Below are positions 37,061 through 49,737 of a DNA stretch of 64,000 bases, one piece after another. A model generated the notes under the pieces. It did no database searches and had not been told where the DNA came from. It saw only the letters and a list, made by a program, of their open reading frames with translations. Position 1 is the first letter of the stretch, and each line of letters starts with the position of its first letter. This DNA is from Poronia punctata (lineage: Eukaryota; Ascomycota; Sordariomycetes; Xylariales; Xylariaceae), in contig MU401482.1 in NCBI GenBank assembly GCA_022579005.1, positions 62,001-126,000 on the forward strand, given 5' to 3'. The position numbers and the translations under genes are program-made.

Positions 37061-39993
37061 AAACGGACGAAAGAAGAAAAAAGGGTAACGGTCCTTGATC
37101 GGAGGTTGGAATTCAAGAATCGGTTTGGGAAAGGAAGAAAGAAAGAAAGAAGAAAAAAAAGCATCGAGGGTTTATTCATTTCTTTGTTGTTCTGCACTCG
37201 AGTCCAAAAACTCCCGTCCCGTATAGAAATACAAAAAGCTTACCGAGCCCGTGGCTGACTTGTGTGCGTCTTATCAGATAGGTAGGGTACATGTCCTCGA
37301 CAGGAAAAGAAGTCGGTAGGTAGCCAATATCAGACACAACATGCTACACAAACTGCATTGCGTGAACATCACCTCAACAGCGCCGCGCCGCACCGGGGAG
37401 TCATCCCGCCTGCCCGGTTCTCGGAAGAAAGGCATAAGGTTAGAGTCTTTTTTTTTGGGGGGGGGGAATGGGGGTTTGTCGTCTTACTCCCCTTTCTAAT
37501 AGGCAAAGATTTTGAATTTTGGTAGAAAAGATGTTGTGGTAGAGAAATGGGCTACCACGTGCAGGTAAACTCGACAATGTCTTACGAATACCTAACCTAG
37601 CGAAAAGAAGCCACCACATATACAGACGACCTAGGATAACAGAGGGGCATACTAGATAATGTAGGTAAGGTAACTAGATAGAGAGTCGATAGAGAGTCGA
37701 GAAGGGGGCGGTCCCTAACGATAACACCGACATGTCTTGTCTTGTCTTGGGGGGGAAGGGGCGTGTGAAATAAATGTTTGCAACGTGCAGCAAGGGGGTT
37801 GGTAGTTTCTCTCCCACGTCACACCGTTTTTGACCTCTAGTTAAACCCTTGCTCCTATACCTACTCGACCCCCCACTTCCACTACGCTTTTTGTAGTTCC
37901 TGCAAGTCAAGAAACATACTCCCTCCCCCCTCCCCCCTCCCCCCCAGGCCGTCATAAGGGCGGCGGTCTCCTGTCAGACAGACATGCTGATTCGAGCCCT
38001 ACAAAAAAGGTAGCGGGCCCTGCAGCAATGTCTGTAAACGGCTAACCCTTCACGGGGAGACTCTGGGGCTCCCGGGATCAAGGACCCAAGATCGATCGAC
38101 ATGTCGCCTATCATTTTGATCGCGGTAGATTTCCTCGACCGGGGGCTTGATGGCGGTACGAGGGACGCCTCGCCGTTCGTAACAGCTCAGATACATCATA
38201 TGCATTTACAGAAGAGGAAGATACTGGAAGCCACTGCATTTGATAGGCCAACTGACTGGGGATGTGTACTGGGAGAAGGAGAAGAAGGAGAGGGGTAGAG
38301 GTAGGGGGAGAATATATTAATGGAGCACTATACACCTCCTCTTCCTTTTTACTATCTAGGTAGGTAGTCCCCAACGTACCGAGCAAGTCTAGATCTAGAA
38401 TACGACACCGGTTATCGATCGAATTAACGGAGGGGACGGAGATCTAGGCAGGCAGGGATGATGTGTATGCGGAAAACCGGGTTGGGTCGTAGCCTACCTT
38501 GGGTATTTAATCGACATCAGGCCGTTGGTGTCGTTGGCTCCGTTAGGGTTTGAAAGCGTGAAGCTAGCATATGCGGATGGCCGTTCTGACGCTGGCCGGT
38601 TGGTCACGCATAATAAACCTGTACTCATGACACTCTTGCATCTACCGAAAGTTTTGGTTTTGGGGGAGAAGATGGACTGACGATGGGTTTTATGATACCA
38701 TGCAACCAATGCCCTAATCTTGGACTATCGCCAGATTTTCTGTTCTGTGGCCGTGGCGGTGTGTAATGTGGTTAAGGGGGGGCAGTCTCGGCTACACTGA
38801 ATGGATCCAACTGTAGCTCAACTGCCGTGATCGCACGTCGGCTGCATATCAGGGGCCATCAGCGGTAAAATTCCCTTTTTTTTTCTTTCGTCTTTTTTTC
38901 TCTTTTCCCCTTGTCCAGAGGGGAAGAAAATTCGATCCTGTTGCACCCGTCTCTTGAAGAGATTATTTTTCCCCATCAAAGAGGGGATTTTGCCTAGGGT
39001 AGCGTTCGAATAGGTATCTGTGTATGTGTGACAGGAGCCGCATCAGGCTTGAGTACAGGGTCAACCCTAGGCATTTTCACAACGACTTCCCACTGACCTC
39101 CCACAGTGTCACTGAAAGAAAAGGATCGAGTTAGAGGAGCAACAAGCCGAGAAAGGAAAGGGAAAAAAAAGAATACCTTTTGCCCTGCTGGTAGTCGGTT
39201 TGGGTAGCCGCCCTTCCCCCCCTATTACGGTATCGAGACAGACCTGCTTCCCGAGCATCCACTTTCATCTCTTGCGCTCCACTCAATTCGAAGCTTCCGG
39301 CATGTCAAAATCATAGTACTCGCTTCACCAGGATATGAAAGTAGTCGACCTGGAGAGCGAGCCCGGGAAGGGACGACAGGGTGGTCGTGACGAGTATTAG
39401 AAACAGCGTTTTCCTCTCCAGGCCCGTGGCGGTTTGCCTCTACTATCTTGTCCTTTTGCAACCACCCCAGGCTTATTTCCGACCCGTTGGCTCTTCTCAT
39501 TGTTCTCTCGCAGCTAGAGTCCTATCCCAAACACCACGGATGCTTTGAGCAAGATTATACCTTTCTCAAACCGACGACAGTCTCAGTCCCCCGCTTTTCC
39601 CCCTCTGTACTGACCTTAAACGTATCGCCCAAACGCCGGCAACGCCTAACCTGAAGTGCTGGTAAAGTGGCAGTGGGAAATACGATAGCCATTTGCGTAA
39701 ACCACCAGCGTGGAAAGCTTGACCTTGGGTTCTGAAAGGTGTATAGGCCCGGCTGCGGTTCTTGAGTCATCTTCGGGAGCCCGCACTAGTGCATCACATG
39801 AACTTGTGTTGCTGACCGCTAGGCTTCCTCTGCAAGGCTACCCAACATTCCTGCCAGAGTTCAGAGCGGGGTCATCGACCACGTCTGCTGGCCGCATCCT
39901 ATAACGCACGAGGCCGAGAGAAAAGCGGCGGTGAACGTCGAAGCGTAAGAGGCCAGGATACAAAGAGGGGGTCCGACGAGACAGGCTTCAAAG

Positions 39994-41666
39994 ATGTTTG
40001 ATAACAGGTCAACGCAACCTCTCCTTGCCCACCCCGTCTCGAATTTCCCTCAAAGCCGCCCTCTAGAGGAGTTCCAAGCCGCCAGACAACCCGAAGAAGA
40101 TTATTATTTGCCCTACTTCCAACGCAGCTTGCTAAACGGTGCCGGGTATCGTTTAGAGCAAGACTACCACAGACACCTGTCTCAGCGAGCATTACACCAA
40201 GCCATGGTCGACCAAGCCATGTATCAACATCATGATATCGAAGGCGTCGACGACCTTTACCCTGTATGAACGAACCCCCTTTTTCATACCCCAAAAAGAT
40301 GTAAAAATGTGAGGACTCACAGTATCAGCCGTGTGCTGACACTCATCTCAGCAGCTTAGCGAATACTACGGCGAGACCTACCCTATGGTAGACATGGGTA
40401 TGGCAAACGCCAGGGGTCAAACGACTTCTGGGTTTGTCTCACTCGCACATTGCGGGAGAGATGGTGGTTCGAGTCAACCACAATACAGCAACAAGGCGAG
40501 CCCGGGAAATTGGCCAGTGTTTTTCCATGGCCACCCGACTGCAAACGCCTACGCACAAGACTTGCCGGCCGGTTATTCCCAGCCACAGTTCCAGCGCCTC
40601 CCCTATCAGGTCGCTGGCCCGGGCAATCCCAACATGGATGTGGTGTATCAATCCAGCCCTAGTTTGAGATTATCGCCTGGGCCCTGTTTCGCCAGGCCAG
40701 ACTTCACAGAGCCAGACGAATATGGCCATGTCAGCCCTGCTCCCCTTAACAGCAGCTTCTCGTCGGCCACGTCAATGCCAGGACTTGAAGGACACGAGTG
40801 GATAAACCCGGTCACCATATCGCCCAAGATGCTTCGTATCAATCCATCCCCGACGCCCAAGTCCTCATCCGAGTCACTAGGCATCGAGCATGACCAGGGC
40901 ATCCGAGTTTCTGCACTGGACGAGCAAGGAACGCGCACTGCACTCCCCACAAAATGCTGGAACCAAGAGGCGAGCCAGACGCTACCGTTGAGGAGTTCGG
41001 ACCGTAGAGACCGCAAAGAATTACCCACGCAGTCCGTCGAGTCCCATTTCGCAGCCTCGCCGTCTCGCAAGGTGGCGCCTTCGAAAGGCAAGGGGGGGGT
41101 ATATCCACACCAAAGTCACGTGTCGGTGCTTCGCCCTTTGGACGTAGCTGTTCCAAAAACCCTCTCTGACACATACCCATCAGAACGAGACGAGAGCCCG
41201 GCAGAAACGGTGGCTGGGAGTTCTGGCGATGCTGAACGAAAGAGCAAAGACCAACTCCTAATAGATTTAAGACGAGCAGGCTTCCCATATCGAGACATTC
41301 GCATTCGCGGCCAGTACCCCGAGGCCGAGTCGACACTGCGCGGACGCTTCCGCACTTTGACTAAAGCAAAACACGAGCGTGTGAGGAAACCTGAATGGAA
41401 GAGGAACGATGTAAGTCTAATCAATCGCCACCAACGTCTTTCCACCACCCCATCCTCACGAAGCAGCTTGACTGATCGGCCGTCGACCCAAACAGGAGCG
41501 CTTACTAAAGACCGCCGTGACCAAGTATGGGAATACCAAAGGGGTGCCTTGGAAAAAGGTCGCCGCTTATATCAAGGAGAACGGCGGCTCTTACCACTTT
41601 GGCAACGCAACCTGTCGGAAAAAATGGGATGAACTAAAGGAAGACGGGCAGGTGGAACTACCCTGA
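39994..41666 (+). CDS. SANT/Myb-like DNA-binding domain protein
   Basis: Probable nuclear regulator of unknown targets. Three exons (39994-40263, 40355-41410 and 41496-41666) give 498 aa. The first acceptor could also be used three bases earlier (exon from 40352), which adds one Gln. Residues 1-385 are disordered, rich in Pro, Ser and Gln. A conserved fungal linker, DLRRAGFPYRDIRIRG then AESTLRGRFRTLTKAK, precedes a single SANT-like repeat (about 437-490) whose tryptophans include PEWKRND, GVPWKKVAAYI and CRKKWDEL. The repeat is completed only by splicing out the 85-nt second intron; without that the frame runs on to a different tail ending at 41632. It converges on the Ap4A phosphorylase gene with 200 bp between stops. 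Confidence 0.85.
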
Positions 41667-41866
41667 TCGAAACCAAGCCGACATCCATGGTTGAAGGGCA
41701 CCTGGGCATACGAGGACGAAGTAATACGAGCGGTGGAAATGTAACAAAAGAGAGAAATCCGGCTGAAGATCGGGCACTAGTAGCTACTTACGGGGGGAAG
41801 CATCGTGTATTAGTCTGCTTTGGTATGTAGATAGCAACTTACGACCTCACGGTCCAATAATTCACG

Positions 41867-42914
41867 TTAATCAGTACCAGGATTTCGAAAGACTCTTCTA
41901 GGTGACACTCCGATCCGTCTTAACACTTCCGGAAGGATTTCGCTGCTGGTCCTCAGGGCATCCCACTCAGCCTTGGTCTTGACGAGGGCTGTGCCGGCGA
42001 GTAGTGTACCGTTAAGAGACAAAGTCCCGATCTCGTTCCCGTCGTTGGCTCTGACGGGCGCACCCTCCGCAGTCCGAGGACAAAGAGCCATCGTATTGCT
42101 TGTCATGGCAAGATTATAGCTTATTTGGGACTCACCTCTCTCGACACCCTCGACACCGGTTAAAGTCGCGCCAACCGCTCTCTTATACAATGATACGTAG
42201 ATACGGTGTCTCTCTTCGGCGCTCATATCGGCGTTTATACGAGATGTGAAAACAGTAAACGGGACCGACTCCTCTCGTCCGCAGACGTTGTCAGCCAATA
42301 CAGTCCAGTCGGCCCCAGGCTCAATATTCTCTAATCCATCTTTCATACGTTCCACAGGGAGCAACTGCAGGTGTCGATGAGGTTGGCTCGCTCCGGAAGC
42401 ATCGCCCGAGTTGAAAAACACGTATAGCTGCTGGCTTGCCCTCTGGTACGCCTGCACGCAAGCATACGCCGCATCTACATCGTCTGCCTCGAGAAGGTGC
42501 GTCTGTGGTTTAAACCCTTTGGTCACCAGTATGAAATGCTCGGGCACAATTGCAAACTTGTTCAGAACTAGCCTATGAGAGGGCGGGAGCTGTGCGACGA
42601 GGAGCGCGGGAGAGGGGTTTTCGAAAGGGTTGAATGGCTTTGCGCGGGCCTCTACAGGTTTTGGCGGCTTTGGTTTCTCAGCGAGCGAAGGAGCGAAGCG
42701 GAGCTGAAACTGCAGGCGGTAGGTTAGAGCAAAAGTTTAAGTCTTGCCAGGGGATTTTAGAGTTTACGCTTGGGCGAAGACTTACAGCAAGTGACCCAAC
42801 AGGTAGGATAGTAACCTGGGTTGGATAGTAGCTCAAATCACCACTAGCTTGTGCTCTCACGAAAGCCTCTTTGACCAACGTCGGCAGATTTGAAGGCGCG
42901 ATTGGCCGTGCCAT
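41867..42914 (-). CDS. Ap4A phosphorylase (ATP adenylyltransferase)
   Basis: Cytosolic enzyme of the Apa1/Apa2 type: phosphorolysis of diadenosine tetraphosphate to ADP and ATP, and the reverse transfer. Two exons (42914-42786 and 42709-41867) with a 76-nt intron give 323 aa. FQLRFAPSL follows the splice. The active-site histidine motif is HRHLQLLP (His154, His156, Gln158) after NSGDASGASQP, typical of the HIT-related GalT/Apa branch. The C-terminal domain contains SYNLAMTSNTMALCPR and the usual SLNGTLLAG. The length matches yeast Apa proteins (about 320). Start: ATG at 42914 in good context; an ATG two codons upstream (42920) is also possible. The longer upstream frame has no ATG. Confidence 0.93.
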
Positions 42915-45900
42915 GCTCATTAAAAAACCTTCGTCACGTCTAGGAAATAAACCAGGCACTCAGGATGGAAAACGTGCCGCAGGGATTCGCAATCTACGCG
43001 TAGAAAGCTTTGGTTCGCACGTGGAAGTACAAGTATAACCAGTGAACCACTGGTCAAAATGCAGTGACGCACAGGTATTACTAATGTGCCTAAGGTTAGG
43101 TACCTAGGTAGGTACATACCTCTTGAAGGCATTGAAACCCACCGTGGACTGCCTGCGCCTGCCAAGTGACTGCAACTGGTCGTATGTTTTCATCTCCTCT
43201 GCAAACTTTATACCCGCCCAATCTCTACGCGTATCTTGCTAGACCATGCTGCATCATTTATTAATCTAAAGATATGAAACAAGTGTACTTGTGGCCCAAC
43301 GTTTTGTCCTATGTTTTATGTGTACACTAAAGATTCAAGCAGGTAGGTATTCAGCATCTATCTAGGTTTGTTGGTTTCGACCATTCTAACTGCAAGCCCA
43401 AGAAAATGAAAGCTAGGTGTGACGAGAAAGATTGCAGTTTGCCTGAAGTGGCATATAAATGAAACGGATGTCTTCATAATGGCGACGCTAATACCGATGA
43501 CGTTCATTTTCCAGAGTCACATGCAAGAAGGTGACTGCGATGAGAAAGTATGTATTCACGGTAAGTTTGTTTTGGGAGCCGTGGCTCTGGGGGTGCGTTG
43601 CGACCTCGTGGTGGCAAGAAAAACAAAAGAAAGCAAGACAGAAAACGCCTTTTCTGTCTAGTATCTCCTTGCCCATGCAACGATGAAGTCGCGGATTTCA
43701 GTATGTTACGGAGGCTTGTACTCCTAGGCGTACCCTCCACACATATTTCGGGGCTTTCTTTGACCAATACCAATACCTTGTGTGCTGTCGGATGATGGGA
43801 AAATATATTAGGTGCATATTAGCAGCTATAACACGCCGAAAGCCCTGCAAAGCCAAGAAAGGTCAGTTGACACTCGCCGGCGTTATTATCCCTAGAGACA
43901 TCAAATTCATCGTTTGAATGGCTACCGGGACCCCCGACTCATCTCCCCACGATCACTAATACTCGCTCTGTAGGTACCCGGTGCAAGGTACTCAATGATA
44001 TAAACGTGCATGAGGTCTATCTCTCATACTCGTGGTCTTGCATACAGCATGCTACACCACGAAAAGTTCATGTATAGGTCCCTGATATCAGTCGATATTC
44101 GGCGCTTCTACACAATTTGGTGGCACCTACCTAGATGAGTACACGCACGAGCGCTGGTTCGGCGCTGGTTCGGCTGGGAAAATGTACCTCTGTTTTTTTT
44201 TTCATGGAGGTCCCGGGTCCGGTAGCGAATTTAAGACCTGCGGGGATCTAAAGTGAGGTCCCAGTCGGCTGGGTCAGAAACCTTCCCCTCAATCAATAGG
44301 CGACGAATATCAATTTCATATGTTACAGGCATTGTTAGGTGGACACGGATATGGCATATGGTCCACACTGCATGGTCGCACCGAACAACATATTTTCCCT
44401 ATTGCGCCGCAACAGATACGTCTGTCTTGAAGTTTGCTTCGACACCTTACGTCGAACGGGGTGTCTTTCGATCTGACGCCCCTTCCTCATGCTCCTGAGT
44501 GTATGCACTCAGGTGAATCGCAGAGGTTGGGATCGCTGTCCGCGTGCTCAGTGGTTTCAACTATCCCGGTTATAGTTGTAGTCAAAGATAAAGCATACAG
44601 TACCACAGAAAGGGGGGTGATCAAATGTTTTACCGCTGGACGGGATTCCCATTCAAGTAAGTGTCACCAGTTGCTTGAAGAGACGCCTTCAATTTTGACG
44701 TTGAAGATGGAGCTTTTGAGGCTACTACATCCATAGATCATGTAGTCTAGATGCCTTCTATACTTTTGTGGCTGGGAATTCAAGGTCATCCTCCCATTAT
44801 CAAAGACACTTCTGACGGGGCCAAGCAGAACAGTAGTAGTAGTGACATAAAACTAGTGCCACTTTGCCACCGCAGGTCATTCATCAGACTTAGTCCTATC
44901 TTAAAACTTGTAATATCATGTACAAGTGAAACAACAAAAAGCTTTTTTTGTTGACGATTGGGCAATAGGTAATCTGTGCCTACGAGTACATGTCATTTCC
45001 CCTTGATCTCATATACCTATAACAAGCCTTTGACAGGGGTAGCGGGAATGCAAAATGCAATGGTAGCCAATCGAATTCCACATCGGGAAACTTCCCAACG
45101 CGTCATATGCCTAGCTTCCTCGTACTCTTGTGATTATGGTGGTGGCCCAGGGAGGCACATCGGAGGACAGCGCTTGGCCCTTCCGATAATCCTGTGACGG
45201 GATGGTCCATGGACTGGTCTCGACTTGAATAACAGAAGATGAACTTTGGACAGCGACATCATTTTCATATTTGCGAAAGGCGCGAACTGCCAGCTAATGG
45301 GATAGCACGTTCCATATGTATCTAGCTGGGTACCGACGTAACCTAATGTGATTGGTTCAATGCCTCTTGCTCCTTCCTCTGGTACTGACCACCTTCATTG
45401 ATTGATGGTGACGCCCTGTTGTTACCTGGTACTTCCTTCCCCAGGTACTCACAGGTGCTTAACAAAAAACATCGAGGTAACCATGTGTGTGGAATATAAA
45501 TATAACAATGGAAGTTGCACCAGTACACGATGTTGGTTTATCCTCAGCTCTTTCTGTGTTTATGAGCCGCCTCGACAACCTGACAGAAGTTGACTATCCT
45601 CCTCAATGGTTGTATATATCAGAACCTTGCACAATCACCCATAAACAAAGACTCACCTATCCTCTTGTTTACATTCCCTTGGTCCAGACACCTCATTCAG
45701 TCCGTCTCCTGATTGCTCTCTCGATCCCTGCCTTGCTCGACTCATAGTTTTTTTCCCTTCAACTCTGGACATACCTATAACAGCATCGATACAGACAATT
45801 GTTCCGCCCTTCGTACTTTTCCACCTCTGGCACCGGGCCAGAGCCACAGGTGCAGTCTCAACTGGTTGGGATCCCATATCCGATACCCTCGACTTGCAAA

Positions 45901-46525
45901 GAAGAAGGGAGGGCTCAGAAATATCCTCATTGTAAGTAAACGTCTTGTGCGCTTCCCTTTTGTCCATCTCTAGCTATTTTTAGGTCATGCTTTCATGATC
46001 TGTGCACTCTGACGTTTTGTTCCCTTTCTGTTGCAACGAGAGGTGGCTGTCAATTGCATATTTCTTTTTGCTTTCCGCACTGTCGGCAAATCTTTGTCCT
46101 TTCCCTGTCCGGTCTTCCGTTCGACAACCTCTCTGTCACAACAACTACCCACCTATCCCTTTGACCCTCGACAAGTCATGATGCCCACAGGCCATAACCA
46201 CGCAAGAAGGCAAAGGCTCTGTATATTCTTTTGTCCTAGTTCATAGTGAACAACTTCTTAGTTGTCATCATTCCCATTCATTATATACATACTTCCCTTT
46301 ACTTTCGCGGACTCTACTTCCCTTATTCTCCTACATCTTTACTTTCATTTGGCAATCACCTTCTATCGTTCATTTCCCGCCTTTTCAATACTGCGAGCCT
46401 TATCACTTACAAACTCACTTTTACATAATCGTTACTGGCTAACGACACCTCATTTCTACAGCCTATAGTATTTTCTCGTCTTCACTTCCACGCCCATACG
46501 ACCGTTAGCTGGTTCTAGCGTCAAC
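42915..46525. other. Gene-free stretch (3.6 kb)
   Basis: No supported gene. Open frames between 43419 and 45973 are short and unrecognised. A short direct repeat of an 11-mer (GCGCTGGTTCG) occurs near 44152-44175. The final 500 bp before the GH55 start are strongly pyrimidine-rich, typical of a highly expressed fungal promoter and 5' leader. Confidence 0.5.
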
Positions 46526-49291
46526 ATGGTTCTGTTGAAGATCCTAGCGGCCACCGCGACTGTGCTGCAACTTGTTGCCCAGCCGGTGCTTGCCGCATCA
46601 AATCATGGCCTGCAACTACGGGATGATGCGGTCGCTTCTCAATTCTGGTTCTCATCCATCAAACGCCAAGGCGTAGCTGCTTTCGCCCAACCGAATTACA
46701 AGGTGTTCCGCAATGTCAGAGACTACGGCGCAAAGGGAGATGGTGTCACCGACGACACAGAGGCGATCAACAGGGCGGTTACGGACGGTCCTGGCCGATG
46801 CATCGACAACTGTGACTCTCGCACCACCCACCCCGCCATCGTATTCTTCCCATCAGGCACCTACCTCGTTAGCAAGCCCATCATCCAAACATACTACACT
46901 CAATTTGTTGGCGACATCCATAACTTGCCGACTATCAAGGGTTCCCCAAGCTTCAGTGGCATGGGCATCATCGATGCAAATCCATACAAATACACTGGTC
47001 AGGATCCGCCTCCGAACTGGTACATTAACCAGAACAATTTCTTTCGACAGGTTCGCAACTTCATATTCGACATGACGGCTATGCCGACGGGTAGGAACGC
47101 CGCAAGTGCCGCCATTCACTGGCAAGTAGCTCAGGCGACAAGCCTGCAAAACCTCGTCATCAATATGGCACCGGCTGGCCCCAACAACTACCAGAAAGGT
47201 CTTTTCATCGAGAATGGATCTGGTGGTTTCATGTCGGACCTGATTTTCAATGGCGGTTACATTGGTGCCGACATTGGTAGCCAACAATTCACGACTCGCA
47301 ACATGACCTTCAACAATTGCAACACTGCTATCCATATGATTTGGGACTGGGTTTGGTTGATGCATGGGGTGACCATCAATGGTGGCAAAGTTGGCATCGA
47401 CATGACTAGTGACGGTGCTGATCCGATTAAGGTCGGGTCGCTACTGCTCCTGGACAGCAAGATCTCCAACGTCCCCGTCGGTATCAGCACTCTCTACAAA
47501 CCGAACAATGGATACACCAATGGCACGCTTATCCTGGACAACGTTGATATGCGCGAAAACGTCCCGGTTGCTGTGCAGTATGGAAAAGACAAGAGCACGC
47601 TTTTGGCGGGCAATAAGGTCATAGAGGGTTGGGTCCAGGGGTCGGATTACGAAACGGGCAAGCGCGTAGTCGTCCAGAAGGCACAGGGCAAGATCCAGAA
47701 GCCTGATTCTCTTCTCAGCGGCGACGGAAAGGTTTTCACCCGCACCAAGCCACAGTATGAGAATGTCCCTGCCGCGAGATTCCTGAGCGTCAAAGCGGCT
47801 GGTGCTGTTGGCAACGGAAAAACAGACGATACTGCTGCGATCCAGAAGGTTCTTGATAGCGCTAAAGAGGGCGATGTGGTATACTTCGACCATGGTGCAT
47901 ATGTCATTTCCAACACTGTCCATGTCCCCAAGAACATCAGGATTACCGGGGAGATGTGGCCCCTTCTCATGGCCGCGGGTGAGAAATTTACAGACGAGAC
48001 CAAACCTGTTCCAGTCTTCGAGATCGGAAAGCCCGGCGATATCGGCAATGTCGAACTCTCCGACCTTGTCATCGAGACCAAGGGTGCCCTTCCAGGAGCC
48101 ATCCTCATGCAGTGGAATCTAGCCGGATCTGAGAAGGGTGCCTCAGGCATGTGGGATGTCCACTTTCGAGTAGGAGGCACAGCCGGAACCGAACTCCAGT
48201 CTGACCACTGCAGCAAGACTCCTGATCAGACTACTCTAGTCGACCCTAAGTGCAAGGGAAGCTTCTTGATGCTCCATCTCACCAAGACTGCCTCGGCCTA
48301 TATCGAAAACTGCTGGTTCTGGGTTGCGGATCACGAACTCGACCGCGAAGATCACAACCAGATCAACATCTATAACGGCCGTGGCGTCCTGATTGAAGCC
48401 CAAAAGCCTGTCTGGCTCTGGGGTACTGCATCCGAGCACAGTGTTCTGTACAACTACCAAATTTCGAACGCAAAGAACGTTTTCATCGGTCTTGCCCAGA
48501 GTGAGACTGCGTACATGCAAGGAAATCCCGATGCAACCCAAGGTGTTACCTTGCATGAAGGTTATTTCGACCCGAACTTCAAGAAAACCTGCAATGGATC
48601 TTCTCGTAGGTGCGCTCGGACCTGGGGCATGCGCGTCACCAACTCCTCGGATGTCTTCGTCCTCGGCGCCGGTATGTACAGTTTCTTCGACAACTATGCC
48701 CAGGAATGTGTCAATGGCCAGAATTGCCAAGACAACATTATCAGCATCGAGAACTCCCGTGTCCAACTGTACGGCATCAGCACCAAGGCTTCTGTGAACA
48801 TGTTGACGGTGGATGGCCAAGTCGTTGCGGTGGACAAGGACAACCGGAATAATTTCTGCGCTGCTATTGCAAAATTTGAGAGCAGCCAATCCGGACCACC
48901 TAGTTTGGGTGGCGGGCATAGTTCTAGTTTGAGCAGTTCGGCGGCCACTCTGGCCACAAAAACTCAGGCATCCACCCTTCGGCCGTCGCATCCAACAAGC
49001 AGCTACGGACAACCTAGCGGAGATTCAACTTCAACACCTGCTGTCTTGGTCCCATCGACAACAACCCTTCCTATCCCATCGGCACCCCAAAGCACGGGCA
49101 GCTCAGGCGGCCATGACAGCCAGGGAACTATTGGTGGTGATCCCCCAACAGTTTCTAAGACTAGCCTAGCCAGTCCAGGAGAAACACAGGGACTAGAGGG
49201 ACCTGCAGGCTCAGGCGGCAGCAGCAATGGGCCAGCGACGGTTACGGTTACCGAGACGGTCACCGCAGCCGGCGTGTGCCAGACACCTTAG
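46526..49291 (+). CDS. Secreted GH55 beta-1,3-glucanase (exo-type)
   Basis: Extracellular enzyme that releases glucose or short products from beta-1,3-glucan, used in cell-wall turnover, nutrition or mycoparasitism. Intronless, 921 aa. Residues 1-23 are a signal peptide ending VLA. Two beta-helix (pectate-lyase-3-like) halves follow: NVRDYGAKGDGVTDDTEAI at about 63-81 and LSVKAAGAVGNGKTDDTAAI starting near residue 421. The linker and second half carry GH55-type blocks such as GEMWPLLMAAG and YIENCWFWVADHELD. From about residue 790 the chain is Ser/Thr/Pro/Gly-rich and probably O-glycosylated, ending TVTVTETVTAAGVCQTP. The start context TCAACATGG is ideal. The frame continues open for 50 codons after the TAG, as noted separately. 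Confidence 0.95.
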   Translation: MVLLKILAATATVLQLVAQPVLAASNHGLQLRDDAVASQFWFSSIKRQGVAAFAQPNYKVFRNVRDYGAKGDGVTDDTEAINRAVTDGPGRCIDNCDSRTTHPAIVFFPSGTYLVSKPIIQTYYTQFVGDIHNLPTIKGSPSFSGMGIIDANPYKYTGQDPPPNWYINQNNFFRQVRNFIFDMTAMPTGRNAASAAIHWQVAQATSLQNLVINMAPAGPNNYQKGLFIENGSGGFMSDLIFNGGYIGADIGSQQFTTRNMTFNNCNTAIHMIWDWVWLMHGVTINGGKVGIDMTSDGADPIKVGSLLLLDSKISNVPVGISTLYKPNNGYTNGTLILDNVDMRENVPVAVQYGKDKSTLLAGNKVIEGWVQGSDYETGKRVVVQKAQGKIQKPDSLLSGDGKVFTRTKPQYENVPAARFLSVKAAGAVGNGKTDDTAAIQKVLDSAKEGDVVYFDHGAYVISNTVHVPKNIRITGEMWPLLMAAGEKFTDETKPVPVFEIGKPGDIGNVELSDLVIETKGALPGAILMQWNLAGSEKGASGMWDVHFRVGGTAGTELQSDHCSKTPDQTTLVDPKCKGSFLMLHLTKTASAYIENCWFWVADHELDREDHNQINIYNGRGVLIEAQKPVWLWGTASEHSVLYNYQISNAKNVFIGLAQSETAYMQGNPDATQGVTLHEGYFDPNFKKTCNGSSRRCARTWGMRVTNSSDVFVLGAGMYSFFDNYAQECVNGQNCQDNIISIENSRVQLYGISTKASVNMLTVDGQVVAVDKDNRNNFCAAIAKFESSQSGPPSLGGGHSSSLSSSAATLATKTQASTLRPSHPTSSYGQPSGDSTSTPAVLVPSTTTLPIPSAPQSTGSSGGHDSQGTIGGDPPTVSKTSLASPGETQGLEGPAGSGGSSNGPATVTVTETVTAAGVCQTP

Positions 49292-49444
49292 AACGGCATA
49301 ACTGGCACCGATTCAGTTGCCAGCACAGAGGGAGGGAAATGGCCCGCACACACGGTTGTTGTGACAGGCTTTACTACCGTTACGCTCGCAGCCGACACGG
49401 TAGTGACTCTCTTGCCGAAGCCCTCACATGCCGCTCCAGTCTAG
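49292..49444 (+). other. In-frame open continuation after the GH55 stop codon
   Basis: Directly after TAG (49289-49291) the same frame stays open for 50 codons to a second TAG at 49442-49444. The translation continues the Thr/Val-rich style of the tail (HTVVVTGFTTVTLAADTVVT). It may be former coding sequence cut off by a nonsense change, a readthrough extension, or chance. It is not annotated as CDS. Confidence 0.5.
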
Positions 49445-49737
49445 GCCGGGTCAAACTGGGGAGGCTTGGTGTTATGGCTGTGCATTCCTTCAAATCCTGA
49501 CGCCCTGCATTTTGTTGGGCTCATGTTTCTTTAGCCAGAATGGTATATAGGCTTGGTGGGACGTTGGAGTCAGCATATGGACATTGGTTCGAGATGAGGA
49601 GGCCACGCAAAGGATATTGTAATACAGAATCGGTCTACATTCAGCTGCTTCGTTATAAATAATATGAACACGATGACAATTAAAACCCAAAATTTTCTTG
49701 GTTGAACTTTTTTAAAAAAAGATTATAGACGTGCAAT

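Larger units (their letters stand above)
35359..39993. other. Gene-free stretch (4.6 kb) with several microsatellites
   Basis: No gene I can support. Repeats: ATGT tandem run at 36515-36544, ATC-type run around 36573-36590, CCCGCCTG-type run around 36597-36620, a C19 tract at 37042-37060, and CCCCCCT runs near 37920-37945. TACTCGTA words occur near 36340 and 36427. Open frames are short and unrecognised. The segment just before 39994 is probably the promoter of the SANT-domain gene. Confidence 0.5.

Noticed and set aside
48236..49012. 258-codon minus-strand frame inside the GH55 gene
   Set aside because: It is antisense to a clearly coding exon of a recognised family; such frames are common in GC-rich codons.
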